From positions 1 to 64,000 of the forward strand of contig NZ_JAHVAI010000012.1 of the NCBI RefSeq assembly GCF_019264375.1: a stretch of 64,000 nt of DNA. The letters run 5' to 3'. Position numbers and translations under genes: made by a program. Position 1 is the first letter of the stretch; the number at the start of each line of letters is the position of its first letter. The stretch comes from Sedimentimonas flavescens (GTDB lineage: Bacteria; Pseudomonadota; Alphaproteobacteria; Rhodobacterales; Rhodobacteraceae). This document shows, one piece after another, positions 9,061-18,165 of the stretch. The notes below the pieces were generated by a model. The model worked only from the letters and a program-made list of their open reading frames with translations, was not told the origin of the DNA and searched no databases.

Positions 9061-9234
9061 CTACTCGTTCCCTTCCGCCTCATCCCCGGTCTCGGCCGCC
9101 CGCGCGCGCGACTGCGCCTTGCGGCGCTGCAGATTCGCACGCAACGCCGCCGCCAGCCGCTCGTCGCGGCTCAGCTCGGCAGAGGGTTTGTCCTTACCCT
9201 GCTGGCTTTTCGATCCGGAGATTTTGTCATTCAT
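9061..9234 (-). CDS. Small conserved hypothetical protein upstream of murA
   Basis: A 57-residue, highly charged protein is predicted. It starts MNDKISGSKSQQGKDK, has a central ERLAAALRANLQRRKAQSR helix, and ends in an acidic tail. The ATG at 9232-9234 was chosen because the frame beyond it carries no RBS and reaches back toward the tRNA. It abuts murA with no gap, which argues for a real, co-transcribed gene. I do not recognise a family; the sequence looks like a soluble helical or partly disordered protein. Confidence 0.6.
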   Translation of the reverse strand: MNDKISGSKSQQGKDKPSAELSRDERLAAALRANLQRRKAQSRARAAETGDEAEGNE

Positions 9235-9349
9235 GGCCCCTCTGTAGCCTGCCCTGAAAAATGTGTCGAGAGAGGGTGCGACTTTGCGCTTGCGCTGTTC
9301 GGCGAATACGTCTAAATCCCCGCCCACGGTCGAAACACACCGGTTCGGC

Positions 9350-9421
<72 letters not shown>

Positions 9422-9424
<3 letters not shown>

Positions 9425-9453
9425 TCTTTTCACTTTGAAAATCAAAAAGATGG
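9422..9453 (+). terminator. Perfect inverted repeat at the 3' end of tRNA-Thr
   Basis: CCATCTTTT (9422-9430) pairs perfectly with AAAAGATGG (9445-9453) around a 14-base loop. It begins in the CCA of tRNA-Thr and lies in a local AT-rich stretch (23 G+C in 60 bases at 9421-9480). It may serve as a terminator or processing hairpin for the tRNA transcript; there is no U-run after the stem. It could also be part of a recombination site. Confidence 0.4.
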
Positions 9454-9519
9454 CCCCTATCAAGGGCTTAGATTGACTTCGGTTCTGCACCGAGGTTCTA
9501 CACCATGGTCTTGCAGATG

Positions 9520-9867
9520 GCTCGTCCGCACAAGAATCCAAAGTCTGGCGTCTACTATTTTCGCCAAAAGAAACCCGCCGATTTGGTGGAGGCATTTGGC
9601 CGCAAAGAGGTCATTTGGTCGCTAAGAACGAAAGACCCGGACGAAGCAAAGCTGCGATACGTTCAGACCGCGCGCAAACAGGCGATGGTATGGGCTGCAT
9701 TGCGCAAACGCCCTGCGCCCCTTCCACATCAACAAATCGTCGCGTTATTCGAAGATGCAGAAAGCGGCACGCAGCCTCCTCCCGCTCTGAACCGGCCAAC
9801 CGATCGCAATCGGATCTCACTGAGGCTTCGATCCTCCTCGAAGAGCCTCAACGCTGCTCTCTACTAG
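9520..9867 (+). pseudogene. Truncated tyrosine-recombinase integrase (N-terminal DUF6538-like part)
   Basis: The first 80 or so residues resemble the N-terminal domain of a group of phage and island integrases: ARPHKNPKSGVYYFRQKK, then WSLRTKDPDEAKLRY and PLPHQQIVAL. After IVALFEDAES the reading frame loses resemblance and stops at residue 116, so the core-binding and catalytic (R-H-R-Y) domains are missing. I see no continuation in other frames before tRNA-Ala. The position just downstream of tRNA-Thr, in a lower-GC pocket, is typical for the integrase end of an integrated element that has decayed. Confidence 0.65.
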
Positions 9868-10118
9868 CCGCTCAGAGCCCAATCTCGCGCCCGGGAACCG
9901 CCGCCGCGCTCTGTCCTCTTCGTGGTGAGCGCCGGAAGCGTTCCGCATGGCCGCCAACCCGCAGATTCAGAAAGAACTATTTTGCATTGCGCGCCTTTAC
10001 AGCGCGTACAGTCCGCGGTCGCATTGATGCACCGGTCTCGAAATAATGTCGCCCGTGGTCCGTCGACAAAACTATCGACGACCAATTTCCATTCACATGG
10101 TCCGGTGGCTATGGAGAA
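9868..10118. other. Low-GC scar between integrase remnant and tRNA-Ala
   Basis: No gene is recognisable in these 250 bases. Several short frames are open, but none has a start with a ribosome site or a familiar motif. A copy of the tRNA-Thr 3' end, which would mark the other attachment site, was not found here by eye. The stretch is best read as the residue of the same decayed element. Confidence 0.4.
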
Positions 10119-10194
<76 letters not shown>

Positions 10195-10278
10195 TCACCG
10201 TGGGCGGGCTTTTCGCGCAGGCACGGGGCGTTGTCAAGCGCCCCAACCCGCGCTGCGCGAAAAATAATCGCGCCTGCG

Positions 10279-10722
10279 TCAGGCCGCCACGCCCAGCTTC
10301 GAACGCACGAAAGCTGCAAGGTCCGCCGCCGGTCTGGCACCCGCAGCGCGGGCCACTTCTCGCCCCTTCCGGAACAGGATGAAGGACGGAATCCCCTGGA
10401 TCCGATAGCGTTGTGTCGCGACCGGATTAACCTCGGTATTGATCTTGGCAAGCCGTACCTTGGGCGCCAGCATCCCGGCAGCCGCCTGGAACTGAGGCGC
10501 CATCTGACGGCAAGGCCCGCACCACGGCGCCCAGAAATCCACCAGCAGCGGCAAGTCGTCCTTTTCGGCCTTCGCGAGGATCTCGAAATCCACCTCCGCG
10601 ACCTTGCCCGAGTTCAGCGCACCCCCGCAAACCCCGCATTTCGGCCCCGCCTCCAGCTTCTCGGCAGGCACCCGGTTCGGCTGCCCGCACTCAAGACAGG
10701 TCACACGCATCGCTTCGGCCAT
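10279..10722 (-). CDS. trxC: Thioredoxin TrxC (thioredoxin 2, zinc-binding N-terminus)
   Basis: The 147-residue protein has an N-terminal zinc ribbon with two CxxC pairs (Cys9/Cys12 in CLEC, Cys29/Cys32 in CGVC) followed by a thioredoxin domain with active site WCGPC at 67-71 and the cis-Pro segment GIPSFILF. TrxC reduces disulfides and is usually an oxidative or thiol-stress thioredoxin. The ATG at 10720-10722 is preceded by GGAGG with five bases of spacing. An ATTC-N8-GAAT palindrome sits 17 bases upstream, over the predicted promoter, suggesting control by an SqrR-type persulfide sensor. The gene is separate from gcvP behind a strong terminator. Confidence 0.95.
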   Translation of the reverse strand: MAEAMRVTCLECGQPNRVPAEKLEAGPKCGVCGGALNSGKVAEVDFEILAKAEKDDLPLLVDFWAPWCGPCRQMAPQFQAAAGMLAPKVRLAKINTEVNPVATQRYRIQGIPSFILFRKGREVARAAGARPAADLAAFVRSKLGVAA

Positions 10723-10738
10723 GACAGCCTCCATTCGA

Positions 10739-10754
10739 ATTCCATTTCGAGAAT
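10739..10754 (-). promoter_or_regulatory. SqrR-type operator of trxC (ATTC-N8-GAAT)
   Basis: On the coding strand the site reads ATTCTCGAAATGGAAT. It directly follows a candidate -10 element (AATATA, 10754-10759) and covers the expected transcription start, 17 bases ahead of the trxC ATG. The pattern equals the consensus I recall for SqrR of Rhodobacter capsulatus. Binding is inferred. Confidence 0.6.
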
Positions 10755-10782
10755 ATATTGGAGCGCACTTGCCTGCTTGCAA
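10754..10782 (-). promoter_or_regulatory. Candidate trxC promoter
   Basis: On the minus strand TTGCAA (10777-10782) and AATATA (10754-10759) are 17 bases apart. The -10 match is modest (three of six), the -35 match is four of six. The palindromic operator begins at the last base of the -10, which supports the assignment. Confidence 0.4.
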
Positions 10783-10803
10783 GGGCAGCTCTTTCGGCTT
10801 TGC

Positions 10804-10846
10804 CCAAATATCCCGGGGGGTCCGGGGGGCAGCGCCCCCCGGCCTC
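10804..10846 (-). terminator. Terminator of the gcvTHP operon
   Basis: Just after the gcvP stop on the minus strand, CCGGGGGGC and GCCCCCCGG form a very stable hairpin with a tiny loop. It is followed by ACCCCCCGGGATATTTGG. The tail CCCCGGGATATTT is shared with the dnaE terminator near 38.26 kb. The hairpin separates gcvP from trxC. Confidence 0.7.
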
Positions 10847-10850
10847 ATGC

Positions 10851-13682
10851 TCATTCCGCCGCGTAGGCCTCAAGCGGCGGGCAAGTGCAGATCAGGTTCC
10901 TGTCACCGAAGACGTTGTCCACCCGCCCAACAGGCGGCCAGTACTTGTCCACGCGGAACGATCCGGGCGGGAAACAGCCCTGCTCGCGCGAGTAGGGACG
11001 ATCCCATTCGGCCACCAGATCCTCGACGGTGTGGGGCGCGCGGCGCAGCGGGCTTTCCTCAGCGCCGATCTTGCCATCGGCCACATCGCGCACCTCCTCG
11101 CGGATGGCGAGCATGGCGGTGATAAAACGGTCGATCTCGGCCTTGGTCTCGCTTTCAGTGGGTTCCACCATCAGCGTACCCGCCACCGGCCAGCTCATCG
11201 TGGGCGCATGGAACCCGTTGTCGATCAGTCGCTTGGCAATGTCGTCGACGGTCACACCCACCTCGGCGAACTCGCGCGTGTCGAGGATACACTCATGCGC
11301 CACGCGGCCCCGGTTGCCCATGAACAGGATCGGATAGGCCGCCTTCAGCCGCGCCGCGATATAGTTGGCGTTGAGGATCGCCACGCGGGTCGCCTGCGTC
11401 AGCCCGGCCCCGCCCATCATCAGGCAATAGGCCCAGGAGATCAGCAGGATCGAGGCAGAACCGTATGGCGCCGCCGAAACCGGGCCCTCTTCGCCGCCCA
11501 CCTCGGGGTGGCCCGGCAGATAGGGCGCCAGATGTGCCTTGACCCCGATCGGCCCCATGCCGGGGCCGCCACCGCCATGCGGGATGGCAAAGGTCTTGTG
11601 CAGGTTCAGGTGGCTCACATCCGAGCCTATCTCACCCGGCTTCACCAGACCCACCAGCGCGTTCATGTTGGCGCCGTCCAGATAGACCTGCCCGCCATGC
11701 TCATGCGTGATCTCGCAGATCCGGCGCACGGTTTCCTCGAACACGCCATGGGTCGAGGGGTAGGTGATCATGCAGGCCGCAAGATTACCGCCCGCCTCCG
11801 CCGCCTTGGCCTCGAAATCCTCAAGGTCCACGTCGCCGTTCGGGGCGGATTTCACCACCACCACCTTCATCCCCGCCATCTGCGCCGAGGCCGGGTTCGT
11901 GCCATGCGCCGAAACCGGGATAAGGCAGATGTTGCGGTGCCCCTCGCCGCGCGCGCGGTGATAGGCGGCGATGGTCAGAAGCCCCGCATATTCCCCCTGC
12001 GCGCCCGAGTTGGGCTGCATCGAGAAGGCATCGTAGCCGGTGATCTCGCACAGCTTCGCGGTCAGATCGTCGATGGCCTCGTGATAACCCTGCGCCTGAT
12101 CGGCGGGCGCGAAAGGGTGCAGCGCGCCGAACTCGGGCCAGGTGATCGGCATCATCTCGGCGGCTGCGTTCAGCTTCATGGTGCAGGAGCCAAGCGGGAT
12201 CATCGCACGATCCAGCGCGAGGTCGCGGTCCGACAGGCGGCGCATGTAGCGCATCATCTCGGACTCGGCCCGGTTCATGTGGAAGACCGGATGGGTCAGG
12301 TAGGCGCTCTGGCGCAGCAGCTCCTCGGGGAAGCCAAGGCCAACCGTCTCGGGCACCGGATCGGTGATGCCGAAGGCGTCGAGGACGCGCACCAGCACAT
12401 CGGTATCGGTCAACTCATCGACCGAGATGCCGACGCGATCGCGGCCGACCTTGCGCAGGTTGATCCCGCGGTGGCGCGCGGCGGCCATGATGCCCATCTG
12501 CCCCACGCCAACCTTGACGGTGATCGTGTCAAAGAAGGCACCCGGCGCAACCTCTGCCCCCGCGGCAACCAGCGCATCGCGCAGACGAACGGCGTTGGAA
12601 TGCACCATCTCGGCGATGCCGCGCAGGCCCATCGGCCCGTGGAACACCGCGTAGAACGACGCCATCACCGCCAAGAGCGCCTGTGCCGTGCAGACGTTCG
12701 AGGTGGCCTTCTCGCGGCGGATATGCTGCTCGCGCGTTTGCAGGCTGAGGCGGTAGGCCTTGTCGCCGTGGCTGTCGATTGAGACGCCGACGATGCGGCC
12801 GGGCATGGAGCGCTTGAACTCGTCCCGGCAGGACATGAAGGCCGCGTGCGGGCCGCCATAGCCCATCGGCACGCCAAAGCGCTGCGCCGAGCCCACAGCA
12901 ATATCGGCGCCCATCGCACCCGGCTCTTTCAGCAGGCACAGCGCCAGAAGGTCGGTCGCCACCACGGCGAGCGCCTTGGCGGCGTGCAGCTTCTCGATCA
13001 GGTCGGTGAAGTCGCGCACATGGCCGTAGGTGCCGGGATATTGGAAGATCGCGCCAAAGACCGCCTCGGGCACCAGATCGTCGGGCAGGCCCTTGACGAT
13101 CTCGATCCCGAGCGGGAGGGCGCGGGTCTCGATCACGGCGATGGTCTGCGGATGCAGGTTGAGATCGACAAAGAAGGCGCGCGCCTTCGATTTCGCGCTG
13201 CGCTCGGCCATGGCCATGGCCTCGGCGGCGGCGGTGGCCTCATCAAGCAGCGAGGCATTGGCGACCGGCAGGCCGGTCAGATCGGCCACCATGGTCTGGT
13301 AGTTCAAAAGCGCCTCAAGCCGGCCCTGCGCGATCTCGGGTTGATAGGGGGTATAGGCGGTGTACCAAGCCGGGTTTTCCAGAATGTTGCGCTGGATCGC
13401 GGGCGGGGTGACGGTGCCGTAATAGCCCTGCCCGATCAGCGAGGTCATCACCTTGTTCTTTCCGGCCACCTTGCGCAGGCGGGCCAGCAGGGCGTGCTCG
13501 GTCAGCGGCGCCCAGCCAAGGGGTTCGGACTGACGGATGCTTTTCGGCACCGTTTCGTCGATCAGGGCGTCGAGGTTCGGCACCCCCACGGCTTTCAGCA
13601 TCTCGGACATTTCCGCCGGGCTCGGCCCGATATGGCGGCGGTTCGCGAAATCGTAGGTGTTGTATGTCGTGGGGGTGAACAT
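10851..13682 (-). CDS. gcvP: Glycine dehydrogenase (decarboxylating), P-protein
   Basis: This 943-residue protein is the single-chain P-protein of the glycine cleavage system. Both homologous halves are present, and the PLP-lysine motif [19 protein letters not shown] is in the C-terminal half. It decarboxylates glycine and passes the aminomethyl group to lipoylated GcvH. The gene begins four bases after gcvH ends, so the order gcvT-gcvH-gcvP is one transcript behind the glycine riboswitch. Length is as expected for the long form. Confidence 0.97.
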   Translation of the reverse strand: MFTPTTYNTYDFANRRHIGPSPAEMSEMLKAVGVPNLDALIDETVPKSIRQSEPLGWAPLTEHALLARLRKVAGKNKVMTSLIGQGYYGTVTPPAIQRNILENPAWYTAYTPYQPEIAQGRLEALLNYQTMVADLTGLPVANASLLDEATAAAEAMAMAERSAKSKARAFFVDLNLHPQTIAVIETRALPLGIEIVKGLPDDLVPEAVFGAIFQYPGTYGHVRDFTDLIEKLHAAKALAVVATDLLALCLLKEPGAMGADIAVGSAQRFGVPMGYGGPHAAFMSCRDEFKRSMPGRIVGVSIDSHGDKAYRLSLQTREQHIRREKATSNVCTAQALLAVMASFYAVFHGPMGLRGIAEMVHSNAVRLRDALVAAGAEVAPGAFFDTITVKVGVGQMGIMAAARHRGINLRKVGRDRVGISVDELTDTDVLVRVLDAFGITDPVPETVGLGFPEELLRQSAYLTHPVFHMNRAESEMMRYMRRLSDRDLALDRAMIPLGSCTMKLNAAAEMMPITWPEFGALHPFAPADQAQGYHEAIDDLTAKLCEITGYDAFSMQPNSGAQGEYAGLLTIAAYHRARGEGHRNICLIPVSAHGTNPASAQMAGMKVVVVKSAPNGDVDLEDFEAKAAEAGGNLAACMITYPSTHGVFEETVRRICEITHEHGGQVYLDGANMNALVGLVKPGEIGSDVSHLNLHKTFAIPHGGGGPGMGPIGVKAHLAPYLPGHPEVGGEEGPVSAAPYGSASILLISWAYCLMMGGAGLTQATRVAILNANYIAARLKAAYPILFMGNRGRVAHECILDTREFAEVGVTVDDIAKRLIDNGFHAPTMSWPVAGTLMVEPTESETKAEIDRFITAMLAIREEVRDVADGKIGAEESPLRRAPHTVEDLVAEWDRPYSREQGCFPPGSFRVDKYWPPVGRVDNVFGDRNLICTCPPLEAYAAE

Positions 13683-13686
13683 GCTA

Positions 13687-14046
13687 TTACCCGATGAAAT
13701 CCTTGTATTCGTCTTCCGACATGAAACCGTCGAGCTGGCTCATGTCCTCGACCTTCATCTTGAAGAACCAGGCGGCGCCAAGCGGGTCTTCGTTCACGAG
13801 GCCCGGGTTGTCGGCCAGCGCCTCGTTGACCTCAACGATCTCGCCATCGACCGGGGCGAGGATGTCCGAGGCGGCCTTGACCGACTCGATCACGCAGATC
13901 TCGTCGCCCTTGGCGACCTGGGTTTCAAGTTCGGGCAGCTCCACGAACACCACGTCGCCCAGCTGTTCCGAGGCATGGTCGGTGATGCCCACGAGCACCA
14001 GATCGCCCTCGACGCGCAGCCATTCGTGTTCTTCGGTGAATTTCAT
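13687..14046 (-). CDS. gcvH: Glycine cleavage system H protein
   Basis: The 119-residue lipoyl carrier has the conserved ESVKAASDI motif, with Lys57 as the lipoylation site, and the N-terminal FTEEHEWLR. It shuttles the aminomethyl group among the P, T and L proteins. It lies between gcvT and gcvP in the riboswitch-controlled operon, with an 11-base gap to gcvT. Confidence 0.97.
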   Translation of the reverse strand: MKFTEEHEWLRVEGDLVLVGITDHASEQLGDVVFVELPELETQVAKGDEICVIESVKAASDILAPVDGEIVEVNEALADNPGLVNEDPLGAAWFFKMKVEDMSQLDGFMSEDEYKDFIG

Positions 14047-14057
14047 GGGGAAGCTCC

Positions 14058-15155
14058 TCAGCGTTTGTAGGAATGGGGATGGAAGGGCATGGGCACGATG
14101 CGCGCGGGCAGACGCTTGCCGCGCACCTCGCCGTAAACCGTGGTGCCCTCGGAAAGGTCGGCAGGCAGGTAGGCCATGGCCATCGGTGCCTCGATCGAGG
14201 GGCCAAAGCCGCCCGAGGTGACCTGGCCGATGGGCGCACCGCCCTCGGCCTCGGCATAGATATCGACGCCTTCGCGCATCGGTGCGCGGCCCTCGGGGCG
14301 CAGGCCCATGCGCAGGCGGCCAGGCCCTTCGGCCAGCTCGCGCAGGATGCGCTCGGCTCCGTGGAAACCGCCCTCGGCCCGCCGACGCTTCTGGATGGCC
14401 CAGTTCAGGCCCGCCTCGATCGGGGTGGTCGAGGTGTCGATGTCATGGCCGTAAAGGCACAGCCCCGCCTCCAGCCGCAGGCTGTCGCGCGCACCAAGAC
14501 CGATGGCCGCAACCTCGTCCATCTCCAGCAATTCGCGGGCGAATTCCTCGGCCCGGTCGGAGGGTAGCGAGATTTCATAGCCGTCCTCGCCGGTATAGCC
14601 CGAGCGCGAGATCCACAGCTCGGCCCCGTTCCAGCCATGGGTCTGCACATCCATGAAGCGCATCCCGGCAACGGCCGGAACCAGACGCGCCAGCGCCGTT
14701 TCCGCCGCAGGCCCCTGCAAGGCCAGAAGCGCGCGGTTGTGGATTACACAAACGCCTTCGAGGTAATCTTCAAGGTGGCGAATGTCGGCCTCGGCGCAGG
14801 CGGCATTGACGACAAGGAACAGATGATCGCCGCGGTTGGCCACCATCAGGTCATCAAGGATACCGCCCTCGGCATTGGTGAACATCGCATAGCGCTGGCG
14901 CCCCTCGCCCAGACCGGTCACATCGACCGGAACCAATTCCTCAAGCGCTTTCGCCGCGCTGGCTGGCAGGATTACCTGACCCATGTGGCTGACGTCAAAC
15001 AGCCCCGCCTGCGCGCGGCAGTGCAGATGCTCCTTCAACACACCCATCGGGTATTGCACGGGCATTTCCCAGCCCGCGAAAGGCACCATCTTGGCGCCCA
15101 GTTCAATATGCAGATCGTATAGCCCCGTCCGCTTGAGGACCGCATCATCGGCCAT
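14058..15155 (-). CDS. gcvT: Aminomethyltransferase, glycine cleavage T protein
   Basis: The 365-residue protein starts LKRTGLYDLHIELGAKMVPFAGWEMP and has GLFDVSHMGQ and the SRSGYTGEDGYEI motif, both hallmarks of GcvT. It releases ammonia and transfers the one-carbon unit to tetrahydrofolate. It is the first gene of the operon. A tandem glycine riboswitch lies in its leader. Confidence 0.96.
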   Translation of the reverse strand: MADDAVLKRTGLYDLHIELGAKMVPFAGWEMPVQYPMGVLKEHLHCRAQAGLFDVSHMGQVILPASAAKALEELVPVDVTGLGEGRQRYAMFTNAEGGILDDLMVANRGDHLFLVVNAACAEADIRHLEDYLEGVCVIHNRALLALQGPAAETALARLVPAVAGMRFMDVQTHGWNGAELWISRSGYTGEDGYEISLPSDRAEEFARELLEMDEVAAIGLGARDSLRLEAGLCLYGHDIDTSTTPIEAGLNWAIQKRRRAEGGFHGAERILRELAEGPGRLRMGLRPEGRAPMREGVDIYAEAEGGAPIGQVTSGGFGPSIEAPMAMAYLPADLSEGTTVYGEVRGKRLPARIVPMPFHPHSYKR

Positions 15156-15216
15156 CTCGCCCCCTTGTCAGCCGGATGCCCGGCACCGAATCCCATGACC
15201 TTTCGGCCCGCTCGAT

Positions 15217-15384
15217 GCCCCCTCTGTCCCTACCCCAAACGGGGCGCCTGAGATCGTTATCCCTTCGGCGGACGCGTGCGCGCCTCTCTCCAGAGTCCTG
15301 TGTCAGAACGGTCCTTTTGCCTGAGAGTTTACCGGGGCGGTTGCTCCTTCGGCACTGGTCCGGAACCAGATTCTCCCGATCCTG
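15217..15384 (-). ncRNA. Tandem glycine riboswitch
   Basis: On the minus strand the leader of gcvT shows two glycine aptamers in series. The first has GGGAGA, then CCGAAGGAGCAA, AAACTCTCAGGCAAAAGGAC and a closing GGACTCTGG. The second has GGAGAGAGG, CCGAAGGGATAACGA, ATCTCAGGC and a GGGACAGAGGGG close. A short linker joins them, as in classical cooperative glycine riboswitches. It should switch gcvTHP on when glycine is abundant. Boundaries are approximate. Confidence 0.92.
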
Positions 15385-15393
15385 ACCCTTCTC

Positions 15394-15422
15394 GGATAGC
15401 CGAGCGCCCGCGCGCCTGACAA
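15394..15422 (-). promoter_or_regulatory. Candidate gcvTHP promoter
   Basis: TTGTCA (15417-15422) and CTATCC (15394-15399) are 17 bases apart on the minus strand, placing the start of transcription just ahead of the first glycine aptamer. The -10 match is weak, so the assignment rests mainly on position. Confidence 0.4.
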
Positions 15423-15482
15423 GCACAAAATCCAGAATCGACACTTTTCGGAAGAATGCGACACACGCCCGTCGCAAATGCG

Positions 15483-16265
15483 TCAGGAGACCCGGCGAGA
15501 CGTGATCTTGATCAGTTTGCGCCGCCAATAGTCCCGTCGACCGAAGCGCTGCCAGCGAGGTGCTGCGGGGTTCGCAGCGCGTTCCTGCGCGCGAGCAGCC
15601 TGCAAGCGCGCGCGCTCCGCCTCGAGAAACGAGCTGTCTTGATGGAGCGGAGGATGATCAACGACACGGGGTACGGTGCAGCAGGCCACCATCTGCCGAG
15701 CGACTTCGGGCCAGTCGGCCACTCTGCGCACCGGCAACCCGTCTTCTGCAATCCGGTGAGCCACGTCGCACCGCAACGGATAGCCCGTAGTCAACCAGCT
15801 CGGCGCGACCTGCTGACGAATCGCGAAACTGTCGCAACGATGGACCGGCGGGCGATGCGCCCAAACGCGCGCGTGCAAATGATCCAACTGGATGAATGGC
15901 GCGCTTCGGTAGGCCTGCTGATCGACGAACGACTTGAACGTAGGTCCCACGACGGCATCATCTTCCAGCACGATCGCACCGGGGAGGCCTTCCTCGCAGA
16001 TCCGACGGTAGACCAGCAGATGCGACAGCGCGCAGCCGTATTCGCCCGGGCTCATGGGGCGTCCGAGGTTGCGCTGCGTGCCTTCGCGGTCGATCAGCGC
16101 CTCATACTCCGGCAGAACCCCCTGCCGCGCGTCGATTGCATCGAACAGGATGAACGGAAGGCCAAGGGCTTGCAGTTGCGCCGAGATCGCGCGGCGACGC
16201 TCCTGCGCCGCCGCGAGCGAGATCACAAAGATCGGCCAAGGCGTTTCATCGTGACCTGCGATCAC
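15483..16265 (-). CDS. Glycosyltransferase family 25 protein
   Basis: The 260-residue protein has a GT25 layout. An N-terminal strand IFVISLAAAQERRRAISAQLQALGL is followed by FDAIDA, SPGEYGCALSHLLVYRRI and LEDDAVV, where the EDD acidic motif binds the nucleotide-sugar metal. GT25 enzymes add galactose or related sugars to lipooligosaccharide. The C-terminus is rich in Arg and may associate with the membrane. It follows gltX by 15 bases but has no functional link to it; acceptor and donor cannot be specified. Confidence 0.85.
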   Translation of the reverse strand: MIAGHDETPWPIFVISLAAAQERRRAISAQLQALGLPFILFDAIDARQGVLPEYEALIDREGTQRNLGRPMSPGEYGCALSHLLVYRRICEEGLPGAIVLEDDAVVGPTFKSFVDQQAYRSAPFIQLDHLHARVWAHRPPVHRCDSFAIRQQVAPSWLTTGYPLRCDVAHRIAEDGLPVRRVADWPEVARQMVACCTVPRVVDHPPLHQDSSFLEAERARLQAARAQERAANPAAPRWQRFGRRDYWRRKLIKITSRRVS

Positions 16266-16280
16266 ATCACTCTCCGGGCC

Positions 16281-17609
16281 TTAGCCTTTCGCGCGCACCT
16301 TGTGCAGCAGCGGCATCAGGTCGGCCATCTCCGGCCCATGCGCCTGCCCGGTCAGGGCCTTGCGCAGCGGCATGAACAGCCCCTTGCCCTTGCGGCCCGT
16401 CGCTTCCTTGACGGCGGCGGTCCACTCGCCCCAAGTTTCGGCACTATAGGGCGGCGCGGGCAGCCGCGCGAGCGCCGCGGCGATGAACTCGGCATCCTCA
16501 GGCTCGATCACGGGCTCGGCGCCGTTCAGGCACAGATCGGCCCAGTGCTCCAGATCCGACAGCTTGTCGATGTTTTTCGAGGCCACGGCCCAGAAGGCCT
16601 CACCCTGCGCAGCCGGGATGCCAAGGCGCGCGATGTCGTCCTTGACCGCGTCGTAGGGCAGTTGCTGGTTGCGCGCGCGGGTCAGCGGGATCAGGTCATT
16701 GGCGTCGAACTTGGTCGGCGCCGCGCCGAACTGGCTCAGATCGAACCCATCGGCGATCTCGTCAATGCTCATTTTCAGATCGATCGGCTGGCTCGACCCA
16801 AGGCGCGCCATCATGCTCAGAAGCGCCTCGGGGGCGATGCCCGAAGCCCGCAGATCGCGGATCGACAGCGCACCGAGGCGCTTCGACAGCTCCTCGCCCT
16901 GCGCGCCGGTCAGCAGCGAATGGTGCGCGAAGGCCGGAGCCTTGCCACCAAGCGCCTCGATGATCTGGATCTGGGTCGCGGTATTGGTGACGTGATCGGC
17001 GCCGCGCACGATATGGGTGACGCCCATCTGGATGTCATCGACCGACGAGGCGAAGGTATAAAGCACCTGCCCGCCCGCCTTGATCAGCACCGGGTCCGAC
17101 ACCGAGCCCGCATCGATCGAGATCGGCCCGAGGATGCCGTCTTCCCATTCGGTCCGCACCTGGTCGAGCATGAAGCGCCAGTAGCCCTCGCGGCCCTCGT
17201 CGCGGTAGCGGTCCTTCTGGTCCTCGGTCAGGGCAAGGGCAGCGCGGTCATAGACCGGCGGCTTATGCATGTTCAGCAGCTTCTTGCGCTTGAGGTCCAG
17301 CTCGGTCGGGCTTTCGAAACATTCGTACAGTTTGCCCATCCGGCGCAGGCTTTCGGCCGCCGCCTCATAGCGGTCAAGGCGCAGCGACTGGCGCTCTTCG
17401 CGATCCCACTGGATGCCGAGCCATTCGAGGTCGGCCTTCAGCGCGTCCACATATTCCTGCTTCGAGCGTTCCTGGTCGGTATCGTCGATACGCAGGATGA
17501 AGGTGCCGCCGGTCTTGCGGGCGATGAGGTAGTTCATCAGCGCGGTGCGCAGGTTGCCGACGTGGATATAGCCCGTGGGCGAAGGGGCGAAGCGGGTAAC
17601 GGTGGTCAT
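16281..17609 (-). CDS. gltX: Glutamyl-tRNA synthetase
   Basis: The 442-residue class I synthetase has the HIGH-type motif in PSPTGYIHVGNLRTAL and a KMSKS-type loop in EELSKRLGALS. LRIDDTDQERS and the C-terminal anticodon-binding helices are also as expected. It charges tRNA-Glu. Rhodobacterales often carry two gltX paralogues; this one is the shorter type. Whether it also misacylates tRNA-Gln cannot be read from sequence. Confidence 0.94.
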   Translation of the reverse strand: MTTVTRFAPSPTGYIHVGNLRTALMNYLIARKTGGTFILRIDDTDQERSKQEYVDALKADLEWLGIQWDREERQSLRLDRYEAAAESLRRMGKLYECFESPTELDLKRKKLLNMHKPPVYDRAALALTEDQKDRYRDEGREGYWRFMLDQVRTEWEDGILGPISIDAGSVSDPVLIKAGGQVLYTFASSVDDIQMGVTHIVRGADHVTNTATQIQIIEALGGKAPAFAHHSLLTGAQGEELSKRLGALSIRDLRASGIAPEALLSMMARLGSSQPIDLKMSIDEIADGFDLSQFGAAPTKFDANDLIPLTRARNQQLPYDAVKDDIARLGIPAAQGEAFWAVASKNIDKLSDLEHWADLCLNGAEPVIEPEDAEFIAAALARLPAPPYSAETWGEWTAAVKEATGRKGKGLFMPLRKALTGQAHGPEMADLMPLLHKVRAKG

Positions 17610-17697
17610 GAAGGGTCTCCTGTTCCGCCTGCTCTTTCACAAAGGGCCTCTTTTGTCCATATCAAGCAGGGGCCGGCAGCTTTGGAGGGCGTTGGAT

Positions 17698-18102
17698 ATG
17701 GACGGTTGGAACGGGCGGCTTGCGCCCACGCTTGCGGAATTCGAGGCGCTGGCCGAAGCGGCGCGCGCAACCCTGCCCGAGGCATTCCGCGCCCCCGCTG
17801 CGACGGTGGTGCTGCGCGTCGAGGATTTCGCCCCCGAGGATCTGCTCGACGAGATGGAAATCGAGGATGCGTTCGAGTTGACCGGCCTTTACGAGGGCAT
17901 CCCGATGACCGAGAAATCGGTGATGGACCCCGGCGGACCGGACGTGATCTGGCTGTTCCGCCGCCCGATCCTCGATGAATGGGCCGCGCGCGGCGACGTG
18001 CCCCTCGACGAGTTGATTGCCCATGTCTTCATCCACGAACTCGCGCATCATTTCGGCTGGTCCGACGATGACATCGCCACGATCGACCGCTGGTGGGAAT
18101 AG
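17698..18102 (+). CDS. Minimal zinc metallopeptidase (DUF1025-type)
   Basis: The 134-residue protein ends in HELAHHFGWSDDDIATID, with the zincin HExxH at residues 113-117 and the downstream acidic segment of the small metallopeptidase family related to Thermus TTHA0227. No signal peptide is present, so it should be cytoplasmic. I used the ATG at 17698 (upstream TTGGAGGG), because the longer frame overlaps gltX antisense and carries no family resemblance. Substrates are unknown. It is divergent to gltX. Confidence 0.83.
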   Translation: MDGWNGRLAPTLAEFEALAEAARATLPEAFRAPAATVVLRVEDFAPEDLLDEMEIEDAFELTGLYEGIPMTEKSVMDPGGPDVIWLFRRPILDEWAARGDVPLDELIAHVFIHELAHHFGWSDDDIATIDRWWE

Positions 18103-18165
18103 GAAATCCTTGCCCCGTGCGGGCGCGGTGCTACCCTTTTGCCCATCAAACAGGGAGGCCTTTTC

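Noticed and set aside
9615-10046. Continuation of the integrase in another frame
   Set aside because: The frame is open for 143 codons but shows no integrase core or catalytic motif and mostly Arg/Ser/Ala-rich shadow sequence.
10758-12782. Plus-strand open frame of 674 codons opposite gcvP
   Set aside because: Antisense to a well-conserved gene and without any recognisable domain; shadow of codon bias.
15456-17978. A long plus-strand open frame (840 codons) opposite the glycosyltransferase and gltX
   Set aside because: It is antisense to two clear genes, rich in Arg, His and Gln as GC-rich shadow frames are, and has no family motif.
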